Assembly (NCBI RefSeq): GCF_001642835.1
Contig: NZ_LXEI01000009.1
Location: 62,001-126,000 of the forward strand
Reading direction: 5' to 3'
Length of the DNA: 64,000 bases
Source of the DNA: Pseudotamlana agarivorans
GTDB taxonomy: Bacteria > Bacteroidota > Bacteroidia > Flavobacteriales > Flavobacteriaceae
Below are positions 9,203 through 17,680 of this stretch, one piece after another. The translations under genes were made by a program, and so were the position numbers. The first letter of the stretch is position 1, and every line of letters starts with the position of its first letter. Below the pieces are notes generated by a model. It did no database searches. It was not told where the DNA came from and saw only the letters and a program-made list of their open reading frames with translations.

Positions 9203-9751
9203 ATGCAGCGGCTAGCTAAATTAATTTATTTTAAATGGTTGGGCTGGCGTATTGTTGGTAATACAGACTTCTCTAAAAATACCGTAAAGAAAGCCATTAT
9301 TATAGCAGCACCTCATACTAGTTGGCATGACTTTTACATTGGTGTTTTAATGCGAGCTTCAGTACAGCTTAAAAGTCATTTTATAGGGAAAAAGGAATTG
9401 TTTGTGTTTCCATTAGGTTGGTTTTTAAGATGGCTTGGTGGGCGTCCTATTAACCGTCATGAAAATGAAAACAAGGTCGATGCTATTGCTAAACTTTTTG
9501 ATGAAACTGATGAGTTTAGAATTGCTTTAGCTCCAGAAGGGACACGTAAAAAAGTTGAAAAATACCGCACAGGATTTTACTATATCGCTAAAAAAGCCAA
9601 TGTACCTATTATCATGTTTACCTTGGATTACGAAAACAAACAAAACTTAGTTTCCGAGCCTTTTTATCCCACACATGATATGGAAGCTGATTTCAAATAT
9701 ATTTATAGTTTTTTTGAAAATGTGAAAGGGAAAATTTCAGAGTATTCTTAG
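9203..9751 (+). CDS. Lysophospholipid/glycerol-phosphate acyltransferase (PlsC-like)
   Basis: A 182-aa protein with the HX4D motif at residues 38-43 (HTSWHD) and a PEGTR block at 111-115, the two hallmarks of PlsC/LPLAT acyltransferases. It is short compared with classic PlsC (about 240 aa) and matches the compact 'glycerol acyltransferase' form common in Bacteroidota. It starts 3 nt after the KdnB-like stop, so the two are co-transcribed. The envelope-lipid context suggests acyl transfer to a membrane lipid; the acceptor is not evident. Confidence 0.82.
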   Translation: MQRLAKLIYFKWLGWRIVGNTDFSKNTVKKAIIIAAPHTSWHDFYIGVLMRASVQLKSHFIGKKELFVFPLGWFLRWLGGRPINRHENENKVDAIAKLFDETDEFRIALAPEGTRKKVEKYRTGFYYIAKKANVPIIMFTLDYENKQNLVSEPFYPTHDMEADFKYIYSFFENVKGKISEYS

Positions 9752-9971
9752 TTGAATTATTCCTTTTAAATTATTTTAAAGCAAAACACCTATCTAAACT
9801 AAGGCTTTCACAAAAGCAACGCAAACTACTAAAAAACAAGTAATTAACACTAAAACTGCATTATGTGTTAATCATAATTTTTTCAGATCCTTATAACCTA
9901 AAGTTTTGATGTGATGAGATACCGAGTCGAGCACAGCTTGGAGAATGTTGTAATTTTAAGTAGTAAACAAA

Positions 9972-10002
9972 AAAAAAGCCACACGACATGTGTGGCTTTT
10001 TT
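9972..10002. terminator. Bidirectional intrinsic terminator
   Basis: A 13-bp perfect stem (AAAAAAGCCACAC with GTGTGGCTTTTTT) closes a 5-nt loop. A/T tracts on both sides serve the acyltransferase gene (+) and the convergent protease gene (-). Confidence 0.85.
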
Positions 10003-10020
10003 GTGATATATTTTTATCTA

Positions 10021-12624
10021 CTATTTCACTTCTTTAGTCGCATTGTCTATTAAAGTTTTTAGGTGTTGCTTATGTGCTTTCGAAGAAACATCACCTGAAG
10101 GTGCAGACCAATTTCTAATATTTTTTAAGTTGTATAGTGCCATAGATTTCGCATTGTTAGTATATCTACCACTTTGTTTACCTGTCAACATATCTATTAA
10201 CATTTGGGTGTATTCCAACTGTAAATTTTGTCTGAATGAATTTACATTACCACTGATATCCGATTTAAAAATAGCATTATTTAAATCACTCATTACAGCC
10301 GACAATTTATATGTATTACCATAAAGTTCGGAGTCTGAAATGCGTTGTAACGTATGTGGATGTAAAAGGTGTGTTAATACATTCTTTTGATAAGTTAATA
10401 TTTGCTCGTGAATTTTAGGGTCTTCGGGTTCTCTAAAATTGAAACCACGTCGTTGCATGGCTAAATAATTATACAAATCGTTTGGTGCAGTAAAAGCATC
10501 TGGAGCAAATACATAATCACTTAAAGCTTTCATAGCTCTTTTTTGATCTTCATAGGATACGGGAGTATAAGGCTGTGTACCGCCTTCTTGTCCTGCCATA
10601 GCACGATCTACATAAACCCCACCAATATATCTAGAAATAACACCTGCAGCAGTCGATTTTTGTCCACTTAATAGATAGTAAACACGACGAAGTTCTTGGT
10701 AAGATTCATCAGTCTTTGTAAAATTATGTTTTACTGTTTTCATCAAATCATTAGATAATTCAATACGGTCGATAGAATAACTAATAGCATCGTTAGAGAG
10801 GTCGCCAATCATAACACGAGGATCAATAGCTTTTCCTGGTGCACGCATATCATCAGCGTCATTTCCAAAAATAAGTTCTGGTTTAGTCGATTCATTTAAT
10901 AAATCGTGACGCTCTTTAGCGGTTTTAAACGGTGTGTAACCAAATTGTACAGCCCATACATCGTATGGTCCTACAGCAACATCACTATACTGCCCTTGTT
11001 TACTACGATCTCTTGTTATGTTTAAAGCAGCATAATCCATAACAGATCCTGTTAAACATTTTCCTTTTATAAATTCAGCATCTGCAAGTTGTTCTGGAGA
11101 AAATAACTGACTTGCTTTCATGTTATGATTTAAACCTAAGGTATGTCCAATTTCATGCATGATAAGCGCTAACATAGACTCCTTTTTAATGCCTTCAAGC
11201 TCTAAATCTGAAGCACCATTAGCTTCAGCCACAGCATTAGCAATCATAAATTCATTATGCATGGTGTCGGCAAAAGCACAAGAATGCATACTTTCTTCTT
11301 CAAACTCATGATCATCGGCATTATAAGCTTTTTCAGGAGTAGCAAGGTTATAAACTTTATCATAGAATACACGGTTTGTGAAATGTACAAATTCCAGCAT
11401 GATATCAGCTCCTAAAATTTGTCCTGTTCTAGGGTTTACAAAACTTGGTCCATAACCTCCAAAGGGTGGTTTAGGAGAAGACGTCCAACGTAAAACATTA
11501 TATCGAATATCTCCAGCATCCCATTCGGCATCATCAGGTTGTACTTTAACAACCATAGCGTTTTTAAATCCTGCTTTTTCGAAAGCAACATTCCACTGTA
11601 ATACACCTTCTTTAATGGTTTCACGCCACTCTAATGGCGTAGAATTCTCAATCCACCAAGTAATTGGTTCAACAGGTTCAGATAACGCTAATTCAGGGTT
11701 TTTCTTTTGTAAATCCCATCTGTGTATTAAATCTCTAAAAGGTGTAGAATTTGTAGCAGTTTGATCATTAACTTCAGTTAAAAAATAACCAACTCTCGGG
11801 TCGTCAAAGCGAGGTTGGTAATTATTTTCAGGCATTGCAATAAAACTATGATATATTTTAATACTCACATTTCTACCATCGGCAACAGCATCAGAACCAT
11901 TGTTTAATACGGAAGGTGAGGAGTATACGTATTCGATAGCGACATCAGTGTTTTCAGGATAATTCTTAATAGCATTAATTTTACTTTTATCCTTACTTAA
12001 TTTTCCAAGTTTAAAAGCTGTAGGAGATTGTCCAGGGCGTGCTGCAGGTTTAATTTGGGCTAAGGTCTCGTCTAGAAATAGTTCGTTAGCATCAATTAAA
12101 TACAATCCTTTGTCTTTATCGTAGCTTTCTACTTTAATGCTTGCCATAGTACCGTTACTAATGTTAGCATTTTCAGATTTTGAAAGTGGACTTTCCGGAT
12201 CGAAGTAGAAAGAGGTATTTTGAGTTACGAATTCTATCTTATTAAAATATTTCTCAATTTTAAATACTTTTGAACCTTTGTAGGATCCTCTATTTATTCT
12301 TCCAGCATCCATAACCCCATCGGCAATCTGGCTGAAATAAATAAATTCCTTTCCAATTTGGTCCTCTGAAATCAGCATTTTTATAGAACCCGTTATGGAA
12401 TCTTGGTATATAGTAAATAAACCTTCCGATTTTTTACTAGATTTGGTTAAATCTGCAATAGATTTTTCTTTTGATTTTTTTTCTGAAGATGGCGCTTCGG
12501 TTTCGGTTTTGTCTTTCTTTTTTTTCTTGTTTTTTCTTTGTGCTTCAGCATTTTGAGGCGAAAAAATCAACAAAGAAAGAAACAGTAGACAGACAAGTCT
12601 AAAGGTTTTTTTTGGTAAACTCAT
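10021..12624 (-). CDS. Secreted zinc-dependent metalloprotease (DUF5117/DUF4953 family)
   Basis: An 867-aa protein with an N-terminal signal peptide (about residues 1-28, ending AEA-Q). A Lys-rich linker, a DUF5117-like beta domain, and a metzincin-type catalytic domain with HEIGHTLGLNH at residues 490-500 follow. The HEXXHXXGXXH motif supplies three zinc-binding His and the catalytic Glu; 'CLTGSVMDYAALNI' is the Met-turn region. It has no T9SS tail, so the final location is probably periplasm or outer membrane. Its substrate is unknown. It is monocistronic, convergent with the acyltransferase and divergent from the NYN gene. Confidence 0.88.
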   Translation of the reverse strand: MSLPKKTFRLVCLLFLSLLIFSPQNAEAQRKNKKKKKDKTETEAPSSEKKSKEKSIADLTKSSKKSEGLFTIYQDSITGSIKMLISEDQIGKEFIYFSQIADGVMDAGRINRGSYKGSKVFKIEKYFNKIEFVTQNTSFYFDPESPLSKSENANISNGTMASIKVESYDKDKGLYLIDANELFLDETLAQIKPAARPGQSPTAFKLGKLSKDKSKINAIKNYPENTDVAIEYVYSSPSVLNNGSDAVADGRNVSIKIYHSFIAMPENNYQPRFDDPRVGYFLTEVNDQTATNSTPFRDLIHRWDLQKKNPELALSEPVEPITWWIENSTPLEWRETIKEGVLQWNVAFEKAGFKNAMVVKVQPDDAEWDAGDIRYNVLRWTSSPKPPFGGYGPSFVNPRTGQILGADIMLEFVHFTNRVFYDKVYNLATPEKAYNADDHEFEEESMHSCAFADTMHNEFMIANAVAEANGASDLELEGIKKESMLALIMHEIGHTLGLNHNMKASQLFSPEQLADAEFIKGKCLTGSVMDYAALNITRDRSKQGQYSDVAVGPYDVWAVQFGYTPFKTAKERHDLLNESTKPELIFGNDADDMRAPGKAIDPRVMIGDLSNDAISYSIDRIELSNDLMKTVKHNFTKTDESYQELRRVYYLLSGQKSTAAGVISRYIGGVYVDRAMAGQEGGTQPYTPVSYEDQKRAMKALSDYVFAPDAFTAPNDLYNYLAMQRRGFNFREPEDPKIHEQILTYQKNVLTHLLHPHTLQRISDSELYGNTYKLSAVMSDLNNAIFKSDISGNVNSFRQNLQLEYTQMLIDMLTGKQSGRYTNNAKSMALYNLKNIRNWSAPSGDVSSKAHKQHLKTLIDNATKEVK

Positions 12625-12730
12625 GGTTTAAATTAATGATTATGTATGAATAAAATTTGAATTAGTCGCTATAAATGTAATTAGTTATAAATTTTTAAAT
12701 AATAAAAAAAAGTTAAAAAATATTAAAAGG

Positions 12731-12758
12731 CAAAATCGTGATAATGGTTACGATTTTG
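12731..12758. promoter_or_regulatory. Dyad in the protease/NYN divergent promoter region
   Basis: A perfect 9-bp inverted repeat (CAAAATCGT at 12731-12739, ACGATTTTG at 12750-12758) around a 10-nt spacer ends 16 nt upstream of the NYN start codon. It could be an operator or a hairpin in the 5' UTR. Confidence 0.4.
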
Positions 12759-12774
12759 TTTATTTTTAAAAAAT

Positions 12775-13512
12775 ATGATAAAAGACACTAAAATAGCCGT
12801 ATTAATTGACGGCGATAATATCCCTGCCAAGTATATTTCAGAAATGATGGAAGAAATCACTAAATATGGAACACCTACCATAAAAAGAATTTATGGGGAC
12901 TGGACAAAGCCTTATTTAGCCAAATGGAAAAACGTTTTATTAGAAAACGCTATAACACCTATACAACAGTATGGGTATACCACAGGAAAAAATGCTACAG
13001 ATTCGGCTATGATTATTGATGCCATGGATATTCTCTATTCAGAAAAAGTAAATGGTTTTTGCCTAGTTTCTTCAGATAGTGATTTCACAAAACTAGCCAC
13101 ACGATTGCGTGAAGCAGGTTTAGTGGTTTATGGCATGGGAGAAAAGAAAACACCTGATCCCTTTATCGTAGCCTGTGATAAATTTATTTACCTTGAAATT
13201 TTAAAGAAGGAGACAACAAGTCCTAAACAAGTTGATGGTTCTACTAAATCAAAAGAAAACCTTTACAATATTACACCTAAAGTTATTCAGTTTTTATCTC
13301 ATGCTGTAGATGATTGTGCAGATGACGATGGCTGGGCTTTTCTTGGTGATGTAGGTTCTTTAATCATTAAAAAGCAGCCTAATTTTGATTCCCGTAATTT
13401 TGGTTTTCAAAAATTAACACCACTTTTTAAATCTTTAGATCAATTTGAGTTAGAACAACGCGATCAAACGAATGGTCGTTTTAAATTGATTTATGTAAAA
13501 AATAAACATTAA
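12775..13512 (+). CDS. NYN-domain ribonuclease with C-terminal OST-HTH/LOTUS domain
   Basis: A 245-aa protein. The N-terminal NYN (PIN-like, LabA/DUF88) domain has conserved acidic residues D12 and D14 (IDGDN), D76 (ATDSAM), and D101 and D103 (SSDSDF), which should form a Mg2+-dependent RNase site. The C-terminal 80 residues ('VIQFLSHAVDDCADDDGWAFLGDVGSLI') resemble an OST-HTH/LOTUS winged helix that binds RNA. This pairing is known in bacteria and recalls eukaryotic MARF1, but bacterial targets are unclear. The stop codon overlaps the convergent oxidoreductase stop by 4 nt. Confidence 0.85.
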   Translation: MIKDTKIAVLIDGDNIPAKYISEMMEEITKYGTPTIKRIYGDWTKPYLAKWKNVLLENAITPIQQYGYTTGKNATDSAMIIDAMDILYSEKVNGFCLVSSDSDFTKLATRLREAGLVVYGMGEKKTPDPFIVACDKFIYLEILKKETTSPKQVDGSTKSKENLYNITPKVIQFLSHAVDDCADDDGWAFLGDVGSLIIKKQPNFDSRNFGFQKLTPLFKSLDQFELEQRDQTNGRFKLIYVKNKH

Positions 13513-14495
13513 ATCTGTCCTAATATTTTATCCATAACCCAACTGGTATGTAATGCTGTTTCTCCAGTTGAAGGATGTGTTTGAGCTGGGTCGTCAAAAT
13601 AGAATCTCATGTTTTCAACATGAGGAAATTGAATATGGTTTGGGTTTTCAATATACACTTCTTTTCTTCTGTCTTCACATTTAAGCACAATAGAGTTATC
13701 GTGAAATACAGAAAATTTAATGGTGCCTTTAGAACCATAAATAATTACTTTATCTAAGTGTTCGCTACATCCAAAATTCCATGTTCCAGACCCTGTTACA
13801 CCATTTTCATGTACCCAACTTGCAGTAACGGCATCCTTTGCAGAATATAAATTTTGTTGATTAACACTTACCCCATGGGCATCTTTAATATTGCCGAAGT
13901 AATAAGTAAATAAATCCAATTCATGACTTGCCAAATCATCAAAATAACCACCTGGAGCAATTTTAGCATCGGTTCTCCAATTGTATGCCTTTGATAAATC
14001 TTTTTCGCTTGGTGGTTTACTCAAATGGGATGAGATATGTCTAACTTGACCAATTAGTCCGGTATCTATCCAAGATTTAATTTTTAAAAATCTAGGTAAA
14101 GAACGTCTATAATAGGCAACGAATAAGGGGATGTTTTTGTCTTTAAATGCATTATAAACCTCAAGGCTGTCAGCGTAACTTGGAGATAAAGGTTTTTCAA
14201 TACAGCATGGTTTTCCTGCAGCTGCTACTTTTAACGCATAATATTTATGACTATCGGGTGGTGTGGCAATGTAAACAGCATCTACATTGGGATCATTAAT
14301 AAGTTGATCGGCATCTGTGTAATAAGTATCAATTTGATGACGTTTTGCATAATCTTTTACCTTTTTAGCATCGCGCCTCATTACGGCAGAAATCGTAAAC
14401 CCACATGTTATTTTATAAGCAGGACCACTTTTAACTTCTGTGACATTACCGCATCCTATAATGCCCCATTTAATTACTTTAGATACGTACTTCAT
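13509..14495 (-). CDS. Gfo/Idh/MocA family NAD(P)-dependent oxidoreductase
   Basis: A 328-aa cytoplasmic dehydrogenase. The Rossmann motif GIIGCGNVTE sits at residues 11-20 and the family-defining EKP motif at 100-102 ('CCIEKPLSPSYADS'). The C-terminal alpha/beta domain contains 'GGYFDDLASHELDLFTYYFG', where the Asp and His match the usual catalytic D..H. Members oxidise or reduce sugars, inositols or biliverdin; nothing here fixes the substrate. It is a single gene, tail-to-tail with the NYN gene, and its upstream region carries a 10-bp dyad at 14535-14564. Confidence 0.85.
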   Translation of the reverse strand: MKYVSKVIKWGIIGCGNVTEVKSGPAYKITCGFTISAVMRRDAKKVKDYAKRHQIDTYYTDADQLINDPNVDAVYIATPPDSHKYYALKVAAAGKPCCIEKPLSPSYADSLEVYNAFKDKNIPLFVAYYRRSLPRFLKIKSWIDTGLIGQVRHISSHLSKPPSEKDLSKAYNWRTDAKIAPGGYFDDLASHELDLFTYYFGNIKDAHGVSVNQQNLYSAKDAVTASWVHENGVTGSGTWNFGCSEHLDKVIIYGSKGTIKFSVFHDNSIVLKCEDRRKEVYIENPNHIQFPHVENMRFYFDDPAQTHPSTGETALHTSWVMDKILGQI

Positions 14496-14534
14496 TGTTG
14501 TTTAGTAGTTTTTGTTAGTTTCAAGAAATAGTTT

Positions 14535-14564
14535 ATATGATTCTGTTGGTAAGGAGAATCATAT
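14535..14564. promoter_or_regulatory. Perfect 10-bp inverted repeat upstream of the Gfo/Idh gene
   Basis: ATATGATTCT (14535-14544) and AGAATCATAT (14555-14564) flank a 10-nt spacer. Copies of GTTGTTTAGT sit on either side (14497-14506 and 14566-14575). The position 40-70 nt upstream of the start suits an operator, though a transcribed hairpin is also possible. Confidence 0.4.
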
Positions 14565-14700
14565 CGTTGTTTAGTTAGTTATAACTACTAAAATACTAAT
14601 AAAAACAGACAAACTCAGTAAAATCAAGAAAATGATTTTATAGAAATTTCTTATAAAATTAAAACTATGGAGAAGTTTTGAATCAGTAATTTTCCCAAAT

Positions 14701-14731
14701 AAAAAAGAGAGCTTTTTGAGCTCTCTTTTTT
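14701..14731 (-). terminator. Intrinsic terminator of the gcvT-yebC run
   Basis: A 13-bp stem (AAAAAAGAGAGCT with AGCTCTCTTTTTT) and a 5-nt loop lie 7 nt after the yebC stop. On the minus strand the hairpin ends in a U-tract. Confidence 0.85.
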
Positions 14732-14738
14732 TAATTTT

Positions 14739-15458
14739 TTATTCTGCACTTTCTTCCATCGTATGATAAACATTTTGAACGTCATCGTCATCGTCGAGTT
14801 TTTCCAATAGCTTTTCTACATCGGCGGCTTGTTCCGGAGTTAAAGGTTTAGTAACCTGCGGAATACGTTCAAACCCAGAAGATAAAATTTCAATACCTCT
14901 GCTTTCTAATTCCGATTGAATAGCACCAAAACTTTCAAAAGGGGCGTAAATTAAAATACCGTCTTCATCAGCAAAAACTTCTTCTGCACCAAAATCTATA
15001 AACTCTAACTCTAATTCTTCTGGATCAAGTCCTTCAGCGTTAATTCTAAAATTACAAGTGTGATCAAACATAAAAACAACAGATCCTGAAGTCCCTAAGC
15101 TGCCATCACATTTATTAAAATAACTTCTAACATTTGCTACTGTTCTGGTATTATTATCGGTTGCAGTTTCAACTAAAACAGCCACACCATGTGGTGCATA
15201 ACCTTCAAAGATAACCTCTTTGTAATCACCTTGACTTTTGTCGCTAGCACGTTTTATGGCACGCTCCACATTGTCTTTAGGCATGTTAACAGCCTTTGCA
15301 TTTTGGATCACAGCACGTAAACGCGAGTTACTATCTGGATCTGGGCCACCTTCTTTTACAGCCATCACAATATCTTTGCCAATACGAGTGAATGCTTTAC
15401 TCATGGCAGACCAACGTTTCATCTTTCTTGCTTTTCTAAACTCAAAAGCTCTTCCCAT
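14739..15458 (-). CDS. yebC: YebC/PmpR family DNA-binding regulator or ribosome-associated factor
   Basis: A 239-aa protein with the family signature 'GRAFEFRKARKMKRWSAMSKAFTRIGKDI' near the N-terminus (quoted here only as a region, residues 2-30) and 'MPKDNVERAIKRASDK' after it. The N-terminal helical domain and two alpha/beta domains match TACO1/YebC. Members were named as transcription regulators; recent work links several to translation of polyproline stretches. It is the last gene before a strong terminator, 95 nt after the PCD gene. Confidence 0.9.
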   Translation of the reverse strand: MGRAFEFRKARKMKRWSAMSKAFTRIGKDIVMAVKEGGPDPDSNSRLRAVIQNAKAVNMPKDNVERAIKRASDKSQGDYKEVIFEGYAPHGVAVLVETATDNNTRTVANVRSYFNKCDGSLGTSGSVVFMFDHTCNFRINAEGLDPEELELEFIDFGAEEVFADEDGILIYAPFESFGAIQSELESRGIEILSSGFERIPQVTKPLTPEQAADVEKLLEKLDDDDDVQNVYHTMEESAE

Positions 15459-15553
15459 AATTATATGTGTTATGCTACTTGTGGCAGCAATTGTATTAAA
15501 TTAAATGATTTGACAAATTTAAAAACCTTCAAATCAAAAACAAATAAATAGTA

Positions 15554-15847
15554 TTAATCTTCTTCTGGTTCTACTATAAATTCAATGGCTTTGGCCAACT
15601 TAAAATCTTTTTCTGTAACGCCATTTTCACTATGTGTTGATAATGAGATTGTAAGCACATTGTATACATTTGTCCAATTGGGGTGATGGTTTAGTGCTTC
15701 ACATTCGAAAGCAATACGGCTCATGGCACTAAAGCAGTCTTTGAAATTTTCAAATTCAAATTCACTATGAATGGCATCATCATAATAATCCCAATCTGGA
15801 AATTGTAATAATTTTTTTTCGATGTCTTGTTCAGAAAGTTTACTCAT
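15554..15847 (-). CDS. 4a-hydroxytetrahydrobiopterin dehydratase (pterin-4a-carbinolamine dehydratase)
   Basis: A 97-aa single-domain enzyme that dehydrates the 4a-carbinolamine formed by aromatic amino acid hydroxylases, recycling the pterin. The PCD motif appears as 'EALNHHPNWTNVYN' with the catalytic His pair, and 'STHSENGVTEKDFKLA' carries the third His and substrate-binding residues. Length and motif spacing match the family. It sits between an SDR gene and yebC on the same strand; no phenylalanine hydroxylase is in the window. Confidence 0.9.
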   Translation of the reverse strand: MSKLSEQDIEKKLLQFPDWDYYDDAIHSEFEFENFKDCFSAMSRIAFECEALNHHPNWTNVYNVLTISLSTHSENGVTEKDFKLAKAIEFIVEPEED

Positions 15848-15905
15848 GATTTTATGTCTTTTTAAAGTTTAATGACAATTTAAGGAATTGTATGGGGCTT
15901 ATCAA

Positions 15906-16739
15906 CTATAATTTCAAATCACTTAAAATATCCTCGCTTTTTAACTGTAAATGTTTCGGAAGCTTATTGAATTTTGGTAAAACAGCCAAATAACGTTCAT
16001 CATTAGTCGTGTAAACCTGTTTAAAAATGGCTTTTTGCTCTAAATCGTAGGAGGCTATAATTTCCTTAATGAAATCGTCATGATGCACTAAATCTTCACT
16101 TCCCAAATGAAAAACACCATATTTATTACGGTTGATGATATAATGAATTTGCTGCGTCATTTTGGAATCGCTAGAAACATTCATAACCAAATTTGGAAAT
16201 ACTTCAATAGGCTCTTTTGCTTTTAAGAAATGAAGAATTTCTTGTATTCTTGGCGATTGTGCTCCGAAAACCATGGGGAGTCTAATAATAACGATTTGCT
16301 TTTTAGGCAAACGCAGCAGCATGTTTTCAATTTTAATTTTAAAATGTCCGAAAATACTATTGCTATAAGTTTTATCTAACTCGTAACTTGGGTATTTGCT
16401 ATAGGCATCGAAAACATTGGCAGAAGACAAAAATATAAGCTTTATTTTTTCTATAAGCACATAATCGGCTAGATGTTGATGAAGTAAAACTTGCTTTGAA
16501 AAATCACCACGAAGGGCAGAAATGATAATGGTAGGCTTTACAATTTCTAATATTTCATAGATATCATCCTCTTCAAAATTATATTGAAAAAAATGTTTGT
16601 TTTTTTCTAGAGCACGGTTACTAATATTATAGGTGCCAAACGTTCTAAAATAGGAGCAGAGCTCTTTGTAAAGTGCACCACCAAGAAAACCACTAGCTCC
16701 TAAAATTAAAATAGTATGTTTGTTTTCTCGTTCAATCAT
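15906..16739 (-). CDS. NAD-dependent epimerase/dehydratase-like (RmlD-type SDR)
   Basis: A 277-aa extended short-chain dehydrogenase. The Rossmann motif 'ILGASGFLGGALYKEL' is near residue 13, and 'IIIRLPMVFGAQSPR' matches the substrate-binding 'RP..V.G' strand of RmlD/epimerases. The usual YxxxK is replaced by 'YPSYELDKTYSN', where a YxxxK can be read as Y-E-L-D-K, so activity is likely but the motif is imperfect. It starts 24 nt after glsA. The substrate (a nucleotide sugar by analogy) is not evident. Confidence 0.72.
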   Translation of the reverse strand: MIERENKHTILILGASGFLGGALYKELCSYFRTFGTYNISNRALEKNKHFFQYNFEEDDIYEILEIVKPTIIISALRGDFSKQVLLHQHLADYVLIEKIKLIFLSSANVFDAYSKYPSYELDKTYSNSIFGHFKIKIENMLLRLPKKQIVIIRLPMVFGAQSPRIQEILHFLKAKEPIEVFPNLVMNVSSDSKMTQQIHYIINRNKYGVFHLGSEDLVHHDDFIKEIIASYDLEQKAIFKQVYTTNDERYLAVLPKFNKLPKHLQLKSEDILSDLKL

Positions 16740-16763
16740 ATAACAAGGGCACTTTGGAGCAAC

Positions 16764-17678
16764 CTAAAATATAGATAATTTTGCTTTTGTAGTAAACTGC
16801 TCTAAAGCATGCATACCTAATTTTGAGTTGCCTTTTTTGTTTAATCCGGGAGACCAAACACTCACAATAAATTGATCGGGTAGTAAGGCTACGATGCCTC
16901 CGCCAACACCACTTTTTCCTGGTAAACCCACCTCAAAAGCAAATTCTCCAGCTTCATCATAAAACCCACAAGTTAACATTAATGCATTAATACGTTTAAC
17001 TTGCTGGTTGCTAATATGTTGTTTTTGCTGCATACAACTGCCTTTATTTGCAAATAAATAAAAGGCTTTTGACAGCTGACTACAAGTCATTTCGATAGCG
17101 CATTGATGAAAATAGAAATCTAGAACAGCATCTACTGGGTTTTCTAAATTATTAAACGATTTCAAAAGGTTTGCCGAGGCGTAATTTTTAAAACCAGTAA
17201 TCTTTTCAGAATAGGCAACCTCCTCATTATAATTGATAGAAGAATCACCAGCGAGCTCTCGTACATAATTTAAAAAATCTGCTTTCGGATTTTTTAAGTT
17301 AGAAAGCAAAATATCGGCTATTACAATAGCTCCAGAATTTATAAACGGATTTCTAGGAATACCGTTTTCGATCTCTAATAAAGCCAAAAAGTTATACGGA
17401 TTTCCGCTAGGTTCAACATCGACACGTTTCCAAATAGCATCACCTATTAAGGCCATGGCTTTAGATAAGGCAAAAACTTTAGAGATACTCTGAATTGAAA
17501 ACAATTTGTCGAAATCGCCAACACCATAATTTTCACCTTCGGAAGTCCGTAAATGAATTCCAAAAGCTTCAGGATCTACATGAGCTAATTCCGGGATATA
17601 AGATGCTACAACACCTTTATCCTTAACTGCTCTAGCATCTTGATATATACTATTTAAAATGGCTTGAAAATCAACCAT
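16764..17678 (-). CDS. glsA: Glutaminase A
   Basis: A 304-aa enzyme of the serine-dependent beta-lactamase fold that hydrolyses glutamine to glutamate and ammonia. The catalytic S-x-x-K is at residues 64-67 (SISK). Other family blocks are 'EPSGNPYNFLALLE', 'NPFINSGAI', and 'GLPGKSGVGGGIVALLP' near the C-terminus. The length equals that of typical GlsA. It starts only 2 nt after gcvT ends, so the two are co-transcribed, which brings ammonia-releasing enzymes together. Confidence 0.93.
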   Translation of the reverse strand: MVDFQAILNSIYQDARAVKDKGVVASYIPELAHVDPEAFGIHLRTSEGENYGVGDFDKLFSIQSISKVFALSKAMALIGDAIWKRVDVEPSGNPYNFLALLEIENGIPRNPFINSGAIVIADILLSNLKNPKADFLNYVRELAGDSSINYNEEVAYSEKITGFKNYASANLLKSFNNLENPVDAVLDFYFHQCAIEMTCSQLSKAFYLFANKGSCMQQKQHISNQQVKRINALMLTCGFYDEAGEFAFEVGLPGKSGVGGGIVALLPDQFIVSVWSPGLNKKGNSKLGMHALEQFTTKAKLSIF

Positions 17679-17680
17679 TA

